Shown here piece after piece: positions 1 through 6,327 of a DNA stretch of 13,061 nucleotides. This DNA comes from Phycisphaerae bacterium (GTDB taxonomy: Bacteria > Planctomycetota > Phycisphaerae > Phycisphaerales > SM1A02), in assembly GCA_002690755.1 (NCBI GenBank), contig NZFT01000001.1, forward strand, positions 1 through 13,061. Reading direction: 5' to 3'. The translations under genes were made by a program, and so were the position numbers. The notes below the pieces were generated by a model. That model worked only from the letters and a program-made list of their open reading frames with translations, had not been told where the DNA came from and ran no database searches. How positions within the stretch are numbered: position 1 is the first letter of the stretch; each line of letters starts with the position of its first letter.

Positions 1-455
1 CCGGTGAACCAGCCGATGTAGCTCGACGAGCCGGTGACCCCGCCACTGGAGACGTCCGTGAACGCGGTGTCGTTGTCGACGAGCGTCGTCACGCCGTCGA
101 AGGTGACCAGCGCCCGCTCCGTGCCCACGCGGTCCACGAACTGAAGGACCACCGTCTGCTCGGGATCGAGGCCCGTGATGTCGAATCCGACCGGATCGTC
201 GGCGTCGAGCGCCGCGGAGAAGAAGTGGTCGCCGATGAGCGTGTTGAGGTCGTTCACGTTGCTGTTGCTGTTGTTCCAGCCACTGACGTTCGTGAAGCTC
301 AGGGTCACGCCGCCGCCGAGCTCGATCGACGGACTCTCGACCACGCCGTTGTCACTGATCTCGAAGCCTTCGAATCCCTTCGCGCCATTGAACATCCCGG
401 CGTAGACCGGTCCGTTCCCGCCACCGGTTCCGAAGTCAAGCGCGACCACCGTCGC
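1..455 (-). repeat. Second copy of the duplicated domain in the secreted protein (truncated by window edge)
   Basis: Codons about 367-517 of the same gene. The copy begins VVALDFGTG and contains VVESPSIE, GVTLSFTNVSGWNNSN, GDHFFSA and ALVTFDG, in the same order and spacing as the first copy. Its last part lies outside the window. Confidence 0.75.
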
Positions 456-1553
456 GGCGGTCGTTCCGTCGCAACCGTTGCACTCGGTCTCGGCGAGCTT
501 GGCACATCCCGCATCCCAGCCGTCGGTGCAGCAGGCGGGGTCGATGAAGCAGACGAGATTCGAACACTCGTTGTCGGAGCAGCCGACGTTGCCGGTGGCT
601 TCGCAGCAATCGCACTCGGGGCAGTCCTCGGGGACCGTGCACTCGGTGTCGAGGCAGGTGGTTCCCTGACCGGCGAAGTCGCCGCCGAGGGTTTCGCAAT
701 CGCCAGCGATCACGTCGTAGCAGGCCATGCCGACGCAGCAGGCGCCGGAATCACCCGCAGGCGGGCAGTCCCCCCACACGGCGAGGAATCCACCGATGTC
801 GGCCCCGTTGACGAAACCATCTCCGTTCATGTCCTCCGGGCATCCGCCGCACTTGCCCCAGGCACCCAGCAGAAATCCGAAGTCGGCACCGTCGACGATG
901 CCGTCGTCGTTGAAGTCGCCCGGACATCCGCCGCCGCCGCCACCGCCGGTGTTGATGATGGTGATCCGAGCCGCGGCGAGATTGCCTTCGCCCGATCCGG
1001 AAGCGCCGGTGAAGGACCCCTGGTAACTCGTCGAGCCGGTGACGCCTCCACCCGAGACGTCGACGAACCCGAGTCCGTTCGCATCGACCAGCGTCTCCAG
1101 ACCGTTGAAGGTCACCAACGCCGAACCATCGGCCTTGTCGAGGAATTCGAGGATGACGAGGTCGTCGGCTTCGAGACCGGCGAGTTCGAACGCCACGGAA
1201 TCGTCGGCCCCGACGCTCGCGGAGAAGATGTGGTCCCAGAGCAGGGTGTCGACGTCCGCCGTGTCGTTGTTGCTGTTGTTCCAGCCACTGACGTTGGTGA
1301 AGCTGAGGGTCACGCCGTTTCCGATGTCCATCGAAGGGCTCTCGACCACGCCGTCCGCGGAGATCCCGAATCCGATGAAGCCACCGGTCCCGTCGAACTC
1401 TCCCGTATAGACGGGCGCCGCGTTCTCGCCCGCACCGAAGTCGAGTGCGATGATGTCGACGTCCGCGACGGCGACGCTCGCCGTCGAGGCCGCGATCGCG
1501 GCGACGATCGCCGCGGTGGCCGAGGTTCGCTTGTTTCCTGAAAGGTGAGTCAT
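1..1553 (-). CDS. Secreted modular protein with duplicated beta-rich domain, EF-hand/dockerin-like repeats and Cys-rich modules (3' end outside window)
   Basis: The frame is open from ATG at 1553 to the left edge: 517 codons with no stop, so the C-terminus is missing. A GGAG lies 10 bases before the ATG. Residues 1-30 form a Sec signal peptide (basic NKR, hydrophobic Ala/Val/Ile core, AVA cleavage site before D31). Residues about 33-203 and about 367-517 are two copies of one domain, sharing VVESPS, GVTLSFTNVSGWNNSN, DH.FSA, ALVTF(N/D)G and GGVTGS.SY. Between them lie a Gly linker, two EF-hand/dockerin-type loops (CPGDFNDDGIVDGADF at 210-225, CPEDMNGDGFVNGADI at 238-253), a GACC..C..C module (270-305) and a CC..GC..C..VC..CC..WD..C module (316-361). 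The acidic loops probably bind calcium. The Cys modules are typical, to my knowledge, of Phycisphaerae/planctomycete exported proteins. The function is unknown; an extracellular adhesive or matrix role is inference. lacI lies 64 bases upstream on the same strand. Confidence 0.85.
   Translation of the reverse strand, partial: MTHLSGNKRTSATAAIVAAIAASTASVAVADVDIIALDFGAGENAAPVYTGEFDGTGGFIGFGISADGVVESPSMDIGNGVTLSFTNVSGWNNSNNDTADVDTLLWDHIFSASVGADDSVAFELAGLEADDLVILEFLDKADGSALVTFNGLETLVDANGLGFVDVSGGGVTGSTSYQGSFTGASGSGEGNLAAARITIINTGGGGGGGCPGDFNDDGIVDGADFGFLLGAWGKCGGCPEDMNGDGFVNGADIGGFLAVWGDCPPAGDSGACCVGMACYDVIAGDCETLGGDFAGQGTTCLDTECTVPEDCPECDCCEATGNVGCSDNECSNLVCFIDPACCTDGWDAGCAKLAETECNGCDGTTAATVVALDFGTGGGNGPVYAGMFNGAKGFEGFEISDNGVVESPSIELGGGVTLSFTNVSGWNNSNSNVNDLNTLIGDHFFSAALDADDPVGFDITGLDPEQTVVLQFVDRVGTERALVTFDGVTTLVDNDTAFTDVSSGGVTGSSSYIGWFT
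945..1457 (-). repeat. First copy of the duplicated domain in the secreted protein
   Basis: Codons about 33-203 of the left-edge secreted protein. The copy begins IIALDFGAG and contains VVESPSMD, GVTLSFTNVSGWNNSN, WDHIFSA and ALVTFNG. It pairs with the second copy at 1-455. DNA identity is very high locally: 1269-1317 differs from 264-312 at only two positions. This points to a recent duplication or gene conversion of at least that segment. I do not recognise the domain; a beta-sandwich is a guess from its alternating hydrophobic pattern. Confidence 0.75.
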
Positions 1554-1617
1554 CTCTTTGGATCTCCGGAATGGAGTTGGAGGTTTCGGCGGGGCGTGAT
1601 GTTCGACGGGTCTGCCG

Positions 1618-2622
1618 TCAATCCTGCTCCATCGGCGGTGCCGTGGAGTCGAGTGGTTCAAAGCAGCATTCGAGCCGCAGGCGCTGGGGCTGGGCGGTCT
1701 TGGCGATGATCTCGAGCAGATGCTGGATCGCGGTCCGCCCGAGGAGATCGGTGTTCTGGCAGATCGAGGAGAGTCGCGGGAAGGTCGCGAACCTCCGCTT
1801 CGAGTCGTCGAATCCGACCACCGAGAGCTCGCGGGGAATCCGCACGCCCATGCGGAGGGCTTCGACGGCGAGACCTTCGCCCAGCGCCGGATCCGTCATG
1901 AAAATGGCGGTCGGCCGGTTCGGCAGCGACATCAGCTGACGGAGCGTCGCCCCGCCGCTGGCGGTGTAGGCGGGCCCTCGGATGACGCATTGGGGTTCGA
2001 TCGCGAGTCCCGCGGAATCCAGCACCTCTCGGTAGACCGCGAGCCGTTCCGCATGGTCGAAGTCATCGATCTCGTTGAGGCCGATGGCGATCTGCCGATG
2101 TCCGAGATGGATCAGGTGTTCGAGCCCGCGCTGGATCGAACCGGTCGCGGAGGCCCGGACGCTGCCCACGTGGGGGCTGTCGAACTCATCGGAGATGAGG
2201 ACCGTCGGAAAACGAGCTTCGGCGAGATCGACGCACATGTCCCGCGTCGAACGCGTGGTCCGGAGCAGCGCCCCCGCCACGCCGCGACGCATCAGCATCT
2301 GACCGAGCGACTCACCGGAATCCCGCCCCCGGTCGGCATTGATGATCACCAGGTCGTGATTCGTCTGCTCGAGCTCGGTGACCACCCCGTGCAGGATCGC
2401 CGCGTCGAACTCGGAGTCGAGCGAGGATTCGCCGCGATAGACCAGCGCGATCGACGTCGTCGCCTTCCGGTTGATGATCGCGATGTCGTCACGGATCGCG
2501 TTCGCCGCCTTGAGCACCTTGGCCCGCGCCTTTTCGCTGACGTGCGGCTGATTGTTCAGCACACGTGACACAGTCCCGATCGAGACGTTGGCGATCTCTG
2601 CGATTTCACGGACACTCGGCAT
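1618..2622 (-). CDS. LacI-family transcriptional regulator
   Basis: 334 residues, normal LacI/GalR length. The N-terminal helix-turn-helix is canonical: VREIAEIANVSIGTVSRVLNNQPHVSEKAR (residues 4-33). A periplasmic-binding-protein-like effector domain follows from about residue 56 (SIALVY) to the end, including GHRQIAIG (174-181), PTAIFMTDPALGEG (237-250) and SVVGFDDS (267-274). The linker is unusual: where most members have a Y.PN..AR.L hinge, this one reads NAIRDDIAIINR, with Ile at the place of the minor-groove-intercalating Leu. The start ATG has GAGG 7 bases upstream. It is divergent from the GDSL esterase and followed 64 bases later, same strand, by the secreted modular protein. Half-sites of TTGGAACG type lie 35-77 bases upstream of its start, suggesting autorepression. 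The ligand is probably a sugar, as for most of the family, but cannot be named. Confidence 0.93.
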   Translation of the reverse strand: MPSVREIAEIANVSIGTVSRVLNNQPHVSEKARAKVLKAANAIRDDIAIINRKATTSIALVYRGESSLDSEFDAAILHGVVTELEQTNHDLVIINADRGRDSGESLGQMLMRRGVAGALLRTTRSTRDMCVDLAEARFPTVLISDEFDSPHVGSVRASATGSIQRGLEHLIHLGHRQIAIGLNEIDDFDHAERLAVYREVLDSAGLAIEPQCVIRGPAYTASGGATLRQLMSLPNRPTAIFMTDPALGEGLAVEALRMGVRIPRELSVVGFDDSKRRFATFPRLSSICQNTDLLGRTAIQHLLEIIAKTAQPQRLRLECCFEPLDSTAPPMEQD

Positions 2623-2656
2623 CAGGCGGCCTCGTCGGAAACAACCGGGCAGGGAC

Positions 2657-2699
2657 GAATTGGAACGACATTGATTGTCGTTCCACGGCGTTCCAATTC
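2657..2699. promoter_or_regulatory. Operator-like cluster A next to lacI
   Basis: Three half-sites are present. TTGGAACG at 2660-2667 points right; CGTTCCA at 2679-2685 and CGTTCCAA at 2689-2696 point left. TGGAACGACA (2661-2670) and TGTCGTTCCA (2676-2685) form a perfect 10-bp inverted repeat with a 5-base spacer. GAATTGGAACG (2657-2667) and CGTTCCAATTC (2689-2699) form a second, nested 11-bp inverted repeat. The two left-pointing half-sites are exactly 10 bp apart, one helical turn. The position just upstream of the lacI start suits autorepression. That LacI is the ligand is inference. Confidence 0.65.
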
Positions 2700-2708
2700 A
2701 TTCAGTCT

Positions 2709-2737
2709 AAATTAGCAGGCAAAGTCAACGCGGCCAA
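2709..2737 (-). promoter_or_regulatory. Weak candidate promoter for lacI
   Basis: On the minus strand, TTGGCC (2737-2732) and TAATTT (2714-2709) are separated by 17 bases; each matches the sigma-70 consensus at only about three positions. A better -35 word, TTGACT (2728-2723), has only CTGAAT at 17 bases spacing. Transcription from either would start at or just before operator cluster A, so a bound repressor would block it. This is a weak call, because planctomycete promoters are poorly defined. Confidence 0.25.
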
Positions 2738-2857
2738 CGAGAATCCGGAAAAAATTCCAAGCCTGATAATTCCATTACTCCGAGTAGTTAAGAGGTTTGC
2801 ATCAATTGGGACAGCGAAAAAGACGGAGTTGCGAGTCCGCGTATTTTGCGGCTCCTT

Positions 2858-2889
2858 TTGGAACAAATTGGAACGTTTGTGTTCCAAAT
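2858..2889. promoter_or_regulatory. Operator-like cluster B on the GDSL side
   Basis: Three half-sites of the same type as cluster A occur: TTGGAAC at 2859-2865 and TTGGAACG at 2869-2876 (10 bp apart, same direction), then TGTTCCAA at 2881-2888 in the opposite direction. TTTGGAACA (2858-2866) and TGTTCCAAA (2881-2889) form a perfect 9-bp inverted repeat. The inner pair, 2869-2888, is a compact near-palindrome with 7-bp arms and a 6-base spacer. The order of half-sites is the mirror image of cluster A. It sits 114-145 bases before the GDSL start codon. Confidence 0.62.
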
Positions 2890-3002
2890 TTCACCGCGAC
2901 GCCGACGTGCCGACACCGCATGAGGGCTCGTCGAAGGATCGACGCGTACCGAAGTCACGGTCCTGTTTGACGCAGCGTGGGGGCCCCTGAAGAATCAGCG
3001 GC

Positions 3003-3782
3003 ATGAATTCAACCCTCAAGATGCTGTCAGCCCCCCTCGCCATCGTCGCCATCTCGCTCTCGGCCCGGGCGAGCGCGTTCCTCGGTCCGCAGGACGGTGC
3101 CACCGGTTCATCCACGCCCCCGGTCTCGGTGATCCCCGCGCCGCGTACGGAACAATGGGCCGTGGCCCGAGAAGCCGAGCTCCTTCGTCGAGCCCGGGAA
3201 TCCAGCCCCTGCGACGTGCTCTTCGTCGGCGACTCGATCACCCAGGCCTGGGAAGGCCCCGGGGCGGGGACGTGGAAAGCCCGGATCGCGCCACTCGGTG
3301 CCCTGAATCTCGGCAACTCCGGTGACCGGACCGAACACGTCCTGTGGCGACTCCAGGAGGCCCCGCTCACCCGCTTCGGGGCGAAGCACGTCGTCCTCCT
3401 GATCGGCACCAACAATCTCGGCCACGGCACGAGCGATGCCGCGGAGACGCTCGCGGGCGTGACGAAGGTCGCGGAGACCCTCGCCGAGCAATGCCCCGAC
3501 GCCACCATCCACATCCTCGAGATCTTTCCCCGTGGCGAGCGGATCAATCCGATGCGCGGCGACATCTGCCAGATCAACCAGGCCCTCCGCGCGATGGTCG
3601 AAACGGAGCAGGGGGCGGCCAGGAAGGCCGGCCGGGCCCCTCGTTTCACGATCCAGCCGCTGGGTGACTCCTTCATGCGGCCCGACGGCACGATCTCGAA
3701 GGAGATCATGCCCGACTTCCTTCATCTCACCCCGGTCGCCTACGAGATGTGGGCCGACGCGATCGTGCCGGTCGTCAAGTGA
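3003..3782 (+). CDS. Exported SGNH/GDSL-family esterase, PAF-acetylhydrolase-subunit-like
   Basis: 259 residues. Residues 1-25 (MNSTLKMLSAPLAIVAISLS, then ARASA) form a signal peptide, so the enzyme acts outside the cytoplasm. The hydrolase blocks are in order: block I FVGDSIT (74-80, nucleophile Ser78), block II NLGNSGDRTEHVLWRL (102-117, oxyanion Gly107), block III LIGTNN (133-138) and block V DFLHLT (238-243, Asp238 and His241 of the catalytic triad). The GNSGDRTEHVLWRL segment resembles the PAF-acetylhydrolase IB catalytic subunits. Such bacterial enzymes cleave acyl or acetyl esters; the substrate here is unknown, and acetylated polysaccharide is a reasonable guess given the SASA neighbour. 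Shine-Dalgarno is weak (GAAG about 11 bases upstream). It is divergent from lacI and probably repressed through cluster B (inference). It converges on the SASA gene with 16 bases between stops. Confidence 0.9.
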   Translation: MNSTLKMLSAPLAIVAISLSARASAFLGPQDGATGSSTPPVSVIPAPRTEQWAVAREAELLRRARESSPCDVLFVGDSITQAWEGPGAGTWKARIAPLGALNLGNSGDRTEHVLWRLQEAPLTRFGAKHVVLLIGTNNLGHGTSDAAETLAGVTKVAETLAEQCPDATIHILEIFPRGERINPMRGDICQINQALRAMVETEQGAARKAGRAPRFTIQPLGDSFMRPDGTISKEIMPDFLHLTPVAYEMWADAIVPVVK

Positions 3783-3804
3783 CCGCGCGGATGCGGCCTC
3801 ACTT
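3777..3804. terminator. Shared bidirectional stem-loop at convergent stop codons
   Basis: AAGTGA (3777-3782) pairs with TCACTT (3799-3804), and inside it CCGC (3783-3786) pairs with GCGG (3793-3796) around a GCGGAT loop, with a two-base CC bulge. The outer arms are the last Lys codon plus TGA stop of the GDSL gene and, on the other strand, the last Lys codon plus TGA of the SASA gene. No U-tract follows in either direction, so termination is inferred only from structure and convergent position. Confidence 0.45.
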
Positions 3805-4794
3805 CGATCGCTTCGTCCGCTTCAGCAGATCCAGCATCGCGACGCCCATCGCCTCCCCGATCAGGTAGTAGGTCTCGGCGTTCGAATTCCAGTGGTACTG
3901 CTGCCCGGAGGGTGACTGCTCGGGCGGGCGATAGAAGCGCCGAGTGCCCACGAACGCGACGTCGTCCCGGAATTCCGGTTTCTTCGCGACCGCGGCCTGG
4001 GCCGCCATCAGCGACAGCGCCCGCGGATGCTTCTCGTTCGGACCACTCATGCCGGTCTCCGCGATGACGAACGGAAGATCCGGTGAGTCGAGGTCGCGGC
4101 GAATGTCGCGGATGAAGTGCGCTAGGTTCACTTCGTAGGCGTCGTTGAAGGCCTGGTTCACTCGATCGTTCCAACCCTGATGCCAGCCGATCCCCGCGAG
4201 CTCGAAGCTCCGGCCCGCGAATTCGGGGAACTGCCTTCCCGCATCCTTCAGAACCTCCTTCGTGCGATCGACGAGGATCCGGTATTCCGGGCCGACCTCC
4301 CCACCCGCGCTCGGCGGACGAAAGTCCTTGCCGATGCTCTTCCCGCCCCACGCGATCTTGATCAGCAGCACGGGTTCGTCGAAGGCGTCCCCCACCACCG
4401 TGCCGAAGCCCAGCTCCGGCCCGATGGTGCCGAGGTTCGATCCGTAACCCGGCGCGAGTCCTCCGGTGCGTCCGAAGTTCCAGATCCGAACGTCCTCGCG
4501 TTCGACCCAGTCGCCGGACGAATCCCGAAGCCCGCGGACCTTCGCCTTGAGGGACGACGACTCCACCATCCACTCCAGCGAGCCCTGCCCGTCGTTGCGA
4601 TCGGGATTCGCCTTGATGCGGCCGGCCCCCACCATGTTCGACTGCCCGGCGAGCAGGAACACCTTCACCGGCGCGTCGGCCGGAGTCTCGGCCATGCCGG
4701 ATCGCGACGCCGCGAGCAGGAGCAGGGCGACGAGGATCAGGCGGATGTCGAGGCGAAGGGCCGGAAGGTACGACGTCGGCGTGGACCTGGGCAT
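3799..4794 (-). CDS. Exported SASA-type carbohydrate esterase (sialate O-acetylesterase-like, CE6-like)
   Basis: 331 residues from ATG at 4794. The frame stays open to 4935, but this start is preferred: GGAG lies 9 bases upstream and a hydrophobic signal segment (LILVALLLLAAS, residues 19-30) with AEA-like small residues follows directly, whereas the extension is Arg-rich. The catalytic motif FLLAGQSNM (46-54) places the nucleophile at Ser52. Further family motifs are IAWGGKS (147-153), IGWHQGWND (202-210), FVIAETGMSG (242-251) and, near the end, YHWNSNAETYYLIG (300-313), where His301 is the likely catalytic His. Family members remove acetyl groups from sialic acid or from xylan and other plant or algal polysaccharides; the substrate cannot be read here. 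Export and the neighbouring GDSL esterase suggest breakdown of acetylated glycans. Confidence 0.9.
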   Translation of the reverse strand: MPRSTPTSYLPALRLDIRLILVALLLLAASRSGMAETPADAPVKVFLLAGQSNMVGAGRIKANPDRNDGQGSLEWMVESSSLKAKVRGLRDSSGDWVEREDVRIWNFGRTGGLAPGYGSNLGTIGPELGFGTVVGDAFDEPVLLIKIAWGGKSIGKDFRPPSAGGEVGPEYRILVDRTKEVLKDAGRQFPEFAGRSFELAGIGWHQGWNDRVNQAFNDAYEVNLAHFIRDIRRDLDSPDLPFVIAETGMSGPNEKHPRALSLMAAQAAVAKKPEFRDDVAFVGTRRFYRPPEQSPSGQQYHWNSNAETYYLIGEAMGVAMLDLLKRTKRSK

Positions 4795-4942
4795 GGCGAT
4801 GGACTCCGCGAGCGGGATGAGGATCGACCGGATCGGGGCTCGAGCCCGACACGTCGTTCGCCCCATCCTCAACGCGAGATCGCATCGACGCAACCGGGCG
4901 ATCCCCCGGGCCTCGAACCCCAGTCGCCTCCCCACCCCCGGA

Positions 4943-6280
4943 TCAGGCGCGGCGCCGTCGGAATCCCCATCGCCAGAGGAGTCCGGCCGCGATCACGGCG
5001 AGGCCGATCGTCCAGATCCGCCAATCCACCCAGAAGGCGAGGAACCCGCAGCCCAGGAGCCCGAGCCACGCCAGACCGCGCGGCAGGAAGCGATCTCGTG
5101 GTGCGAGCCGCAACGCCGCGAAGTTCGTGATTCCGTAGTAGACGAGCACCGTGAAGGCGCTGAACGACCACGTCGTCCGCACGCTCCCGATCGTCACCAG
5201 CCCGAGGATGACCGCACCGACCAGGATCACCGCCACGATCGGCGTTCCGGTGGATTCCCGAACCGTGGCCACGCCCGACGGCAGATCGCCGCGCCGCCCC
5301 ATCGCGAACGCCACCCGGGACAGGCCGAGGACGAGGTTGAGCAGCACGCCGAGCATCGCGGTGACCGCGGCGATCGCAACCACCCAGCGAACCCAGGGCG
5401 TCTCGAGCATCGTCGCCGCGACCTCCAGCGGGGCCGCGGTCGCCGCGGTCACGGCGGCGAGTCCCTCGGTCCCGAGCAGGCCGATCGCCACCACCGCGAC
5501 CAGCAGATAGAGCATCGCGGACACCACGAGCGTGACCCCGATCGCCCACGGGATCGTGGTGCGCGGCGATCGAACCTCCTCGCCCAGGGTCGCGATGCGA
5601 CCGTAGCCGGTGTAGGCGACGAACATCAGTGCCGTCGCCTCGAGCAGCCCGACCCCGCCGTCCCGGATCGAGAAGGCGCTGGCGCCGTCGACGATCGGAT
5701 CGATCGAATCGCCGTTCGGGCCGGACATCCACGAGAACCCGACGGCCACGAAGGCGAGCAGGCCGCCGATCGTGATCGAGACGATGATCGAATTGACGAG
5801 ATTCGCGCGGCGGATCCCCATCGCCACCACGACCGTGACGAGGATCACCGCGACGATCGCCACCGGCATCACCCACTGTTCGTTGCGGATGACCGACGCG
5901 TGGAAGAGATGACTCGCGAATCCCAGCGCCGCGGTCGCCGCCGAGGCGGACTTGGCGCAGAGGAACATCCAGCCGGCGACGAAACCGATCCTCGGCCCCA
6001 GCAGGAGGATCCCGTACTCGTAGGTTCCACCGCTCACTGGATGCTTCGCGGCGAGCTGGGCGCTGCTGGCGGCGTTGCAGAACGCGAGCCCGCCGGCGAA
6101 CACGATCGCGACGACGACCATCGATCCTGCGATGCCGCCGGCGAGGCCGATCCCCACGAACACACCGGTCCCGAGGATCGAACCGAGCCCCAGCAGGACG
6201 GCACCGGCGAGCCCGACCTCGCGTCGAAGCGCCGGAGTCATGGTCGCGCCAGCTTTGTTTCGCCGCTCACGGGGTTCCAT
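4943..6280 (-). CDS. APC-superfamily amino-acid permease
   Basis: 445 residues, about 12 hydrophobic segments, typical for the family. The first segment carries the conserved substrate-ion motif GLGSILGTGVFVGIG (31-45); HPVSGGTYEYG (80-90) and FVAYTGYGRIATLGEEVRSPRTTIP (220-244) are also characteristic of amino acid-polyamine-organocation transporters. It most likely imports an amino acid with a coupled ion; the substrate is not evident. Two starts are possible: ATG at 6280 and ATG at 6241 (14th codon, MTPALRREVG). Neither has a clear Shine-Dalgarno, and the conserved part begins after both. It is divergent from the DUF6288-like gene with a gap of 47 bases (or 86). It has no evident functional link to the esterases, and the 148 bases before the SASA start (4795-4942) hold only a palindrome GGGCTCGAGCCC at 4836-4847. 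Confidence 0.92.
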   Translation of the reverse strand: MEPRERRNKAGATMTPALRREVGLAGAVLLGLGSILGTGVFVGIGLAGGIAGSMVVVAIVFAGGLAFCNAASSAQLAAKHPVSGGTYEYGILLLGPRIGFVAGWMFLCAKSASAATAALGFASHLFHASVIRNEQWVMPVAIVAVILVTVVVAMGIRRANLVNSIIVSITIGGLLAFVAVGFSWMSGPNGDSIDPIVDGASAFSIRDGGVGLLEATALMFVAYTGYGRIATLGEEVRSPRTTIPWAIGVTLVVSAMLYLLVAVVAIGLLGTEGLAAVTAATAAPLEVAATMLETPWVRWVVAIAAVTAMLGVLLNLVLGLSRVAFAMGRRGDLPSGVATVRESTGTPIVAVILVGAVILGLVTIGSVRTTWSFSAFTVLVYYGITNFAALRLAPRDRFLPRGLAWLGLLGCGFLAFWVDWRIWTIGLAVIAAGLLWRWGFRRRRA

Positions 6281-6327
6281 CGGTCGGAGAGACTACCCGT
6301 TGGCCGGATCGCGGGTCCGAGGACGGT

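Larger units (their letters stand above)
2623..3002. other. Divergent intergenic region, AT-rich core
   Basis: 380 bases between lacI and the GDSL esterase contain no convincing gene. The stretch from about 2690 to 2890 is clearly richer in A and T than the genes around it. It holds two clusters of GGAAC/GTTCC half-sites (2657-2699 and 2858-2889), a small palindrome TACTCCGAGTA at 2776-2786, and loose promoter-like hexamers. A 61-codon minus-strand frame (2702-2887) lies here, but it has no recognisable domain and overlaps the operator-like repeats. Confidence 0.7.

Noticed and set aside
225..1541. Plus-strand open frame of 438 codons at the left end
   Set aside because: It lies opposite the minus-strand secreted protein, which has a signal peptide, internal repeats and clear Cys/EF-hand motifs. 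The plus frame gives a low-complexity Val/Asp/Arg-rich product typical of an antisense frame in high-GC DNA.
2702..2887. 61-codon minus-strand frame in the divergent intergenic region
   Set aside because: It overlaps operator cluster B, has no domain or clear ribosome site, and its existence is plausible by chance in an AT-rich stretch.
4836..4847. Perfect palindrome GGGCTCGAGCCC upstream of the SASA gene
   Set aside because: A perfect 12-base palindrome is suggestive, but it is a single copy in GC-rich DNA with no partner site, so I do not call it an operator.
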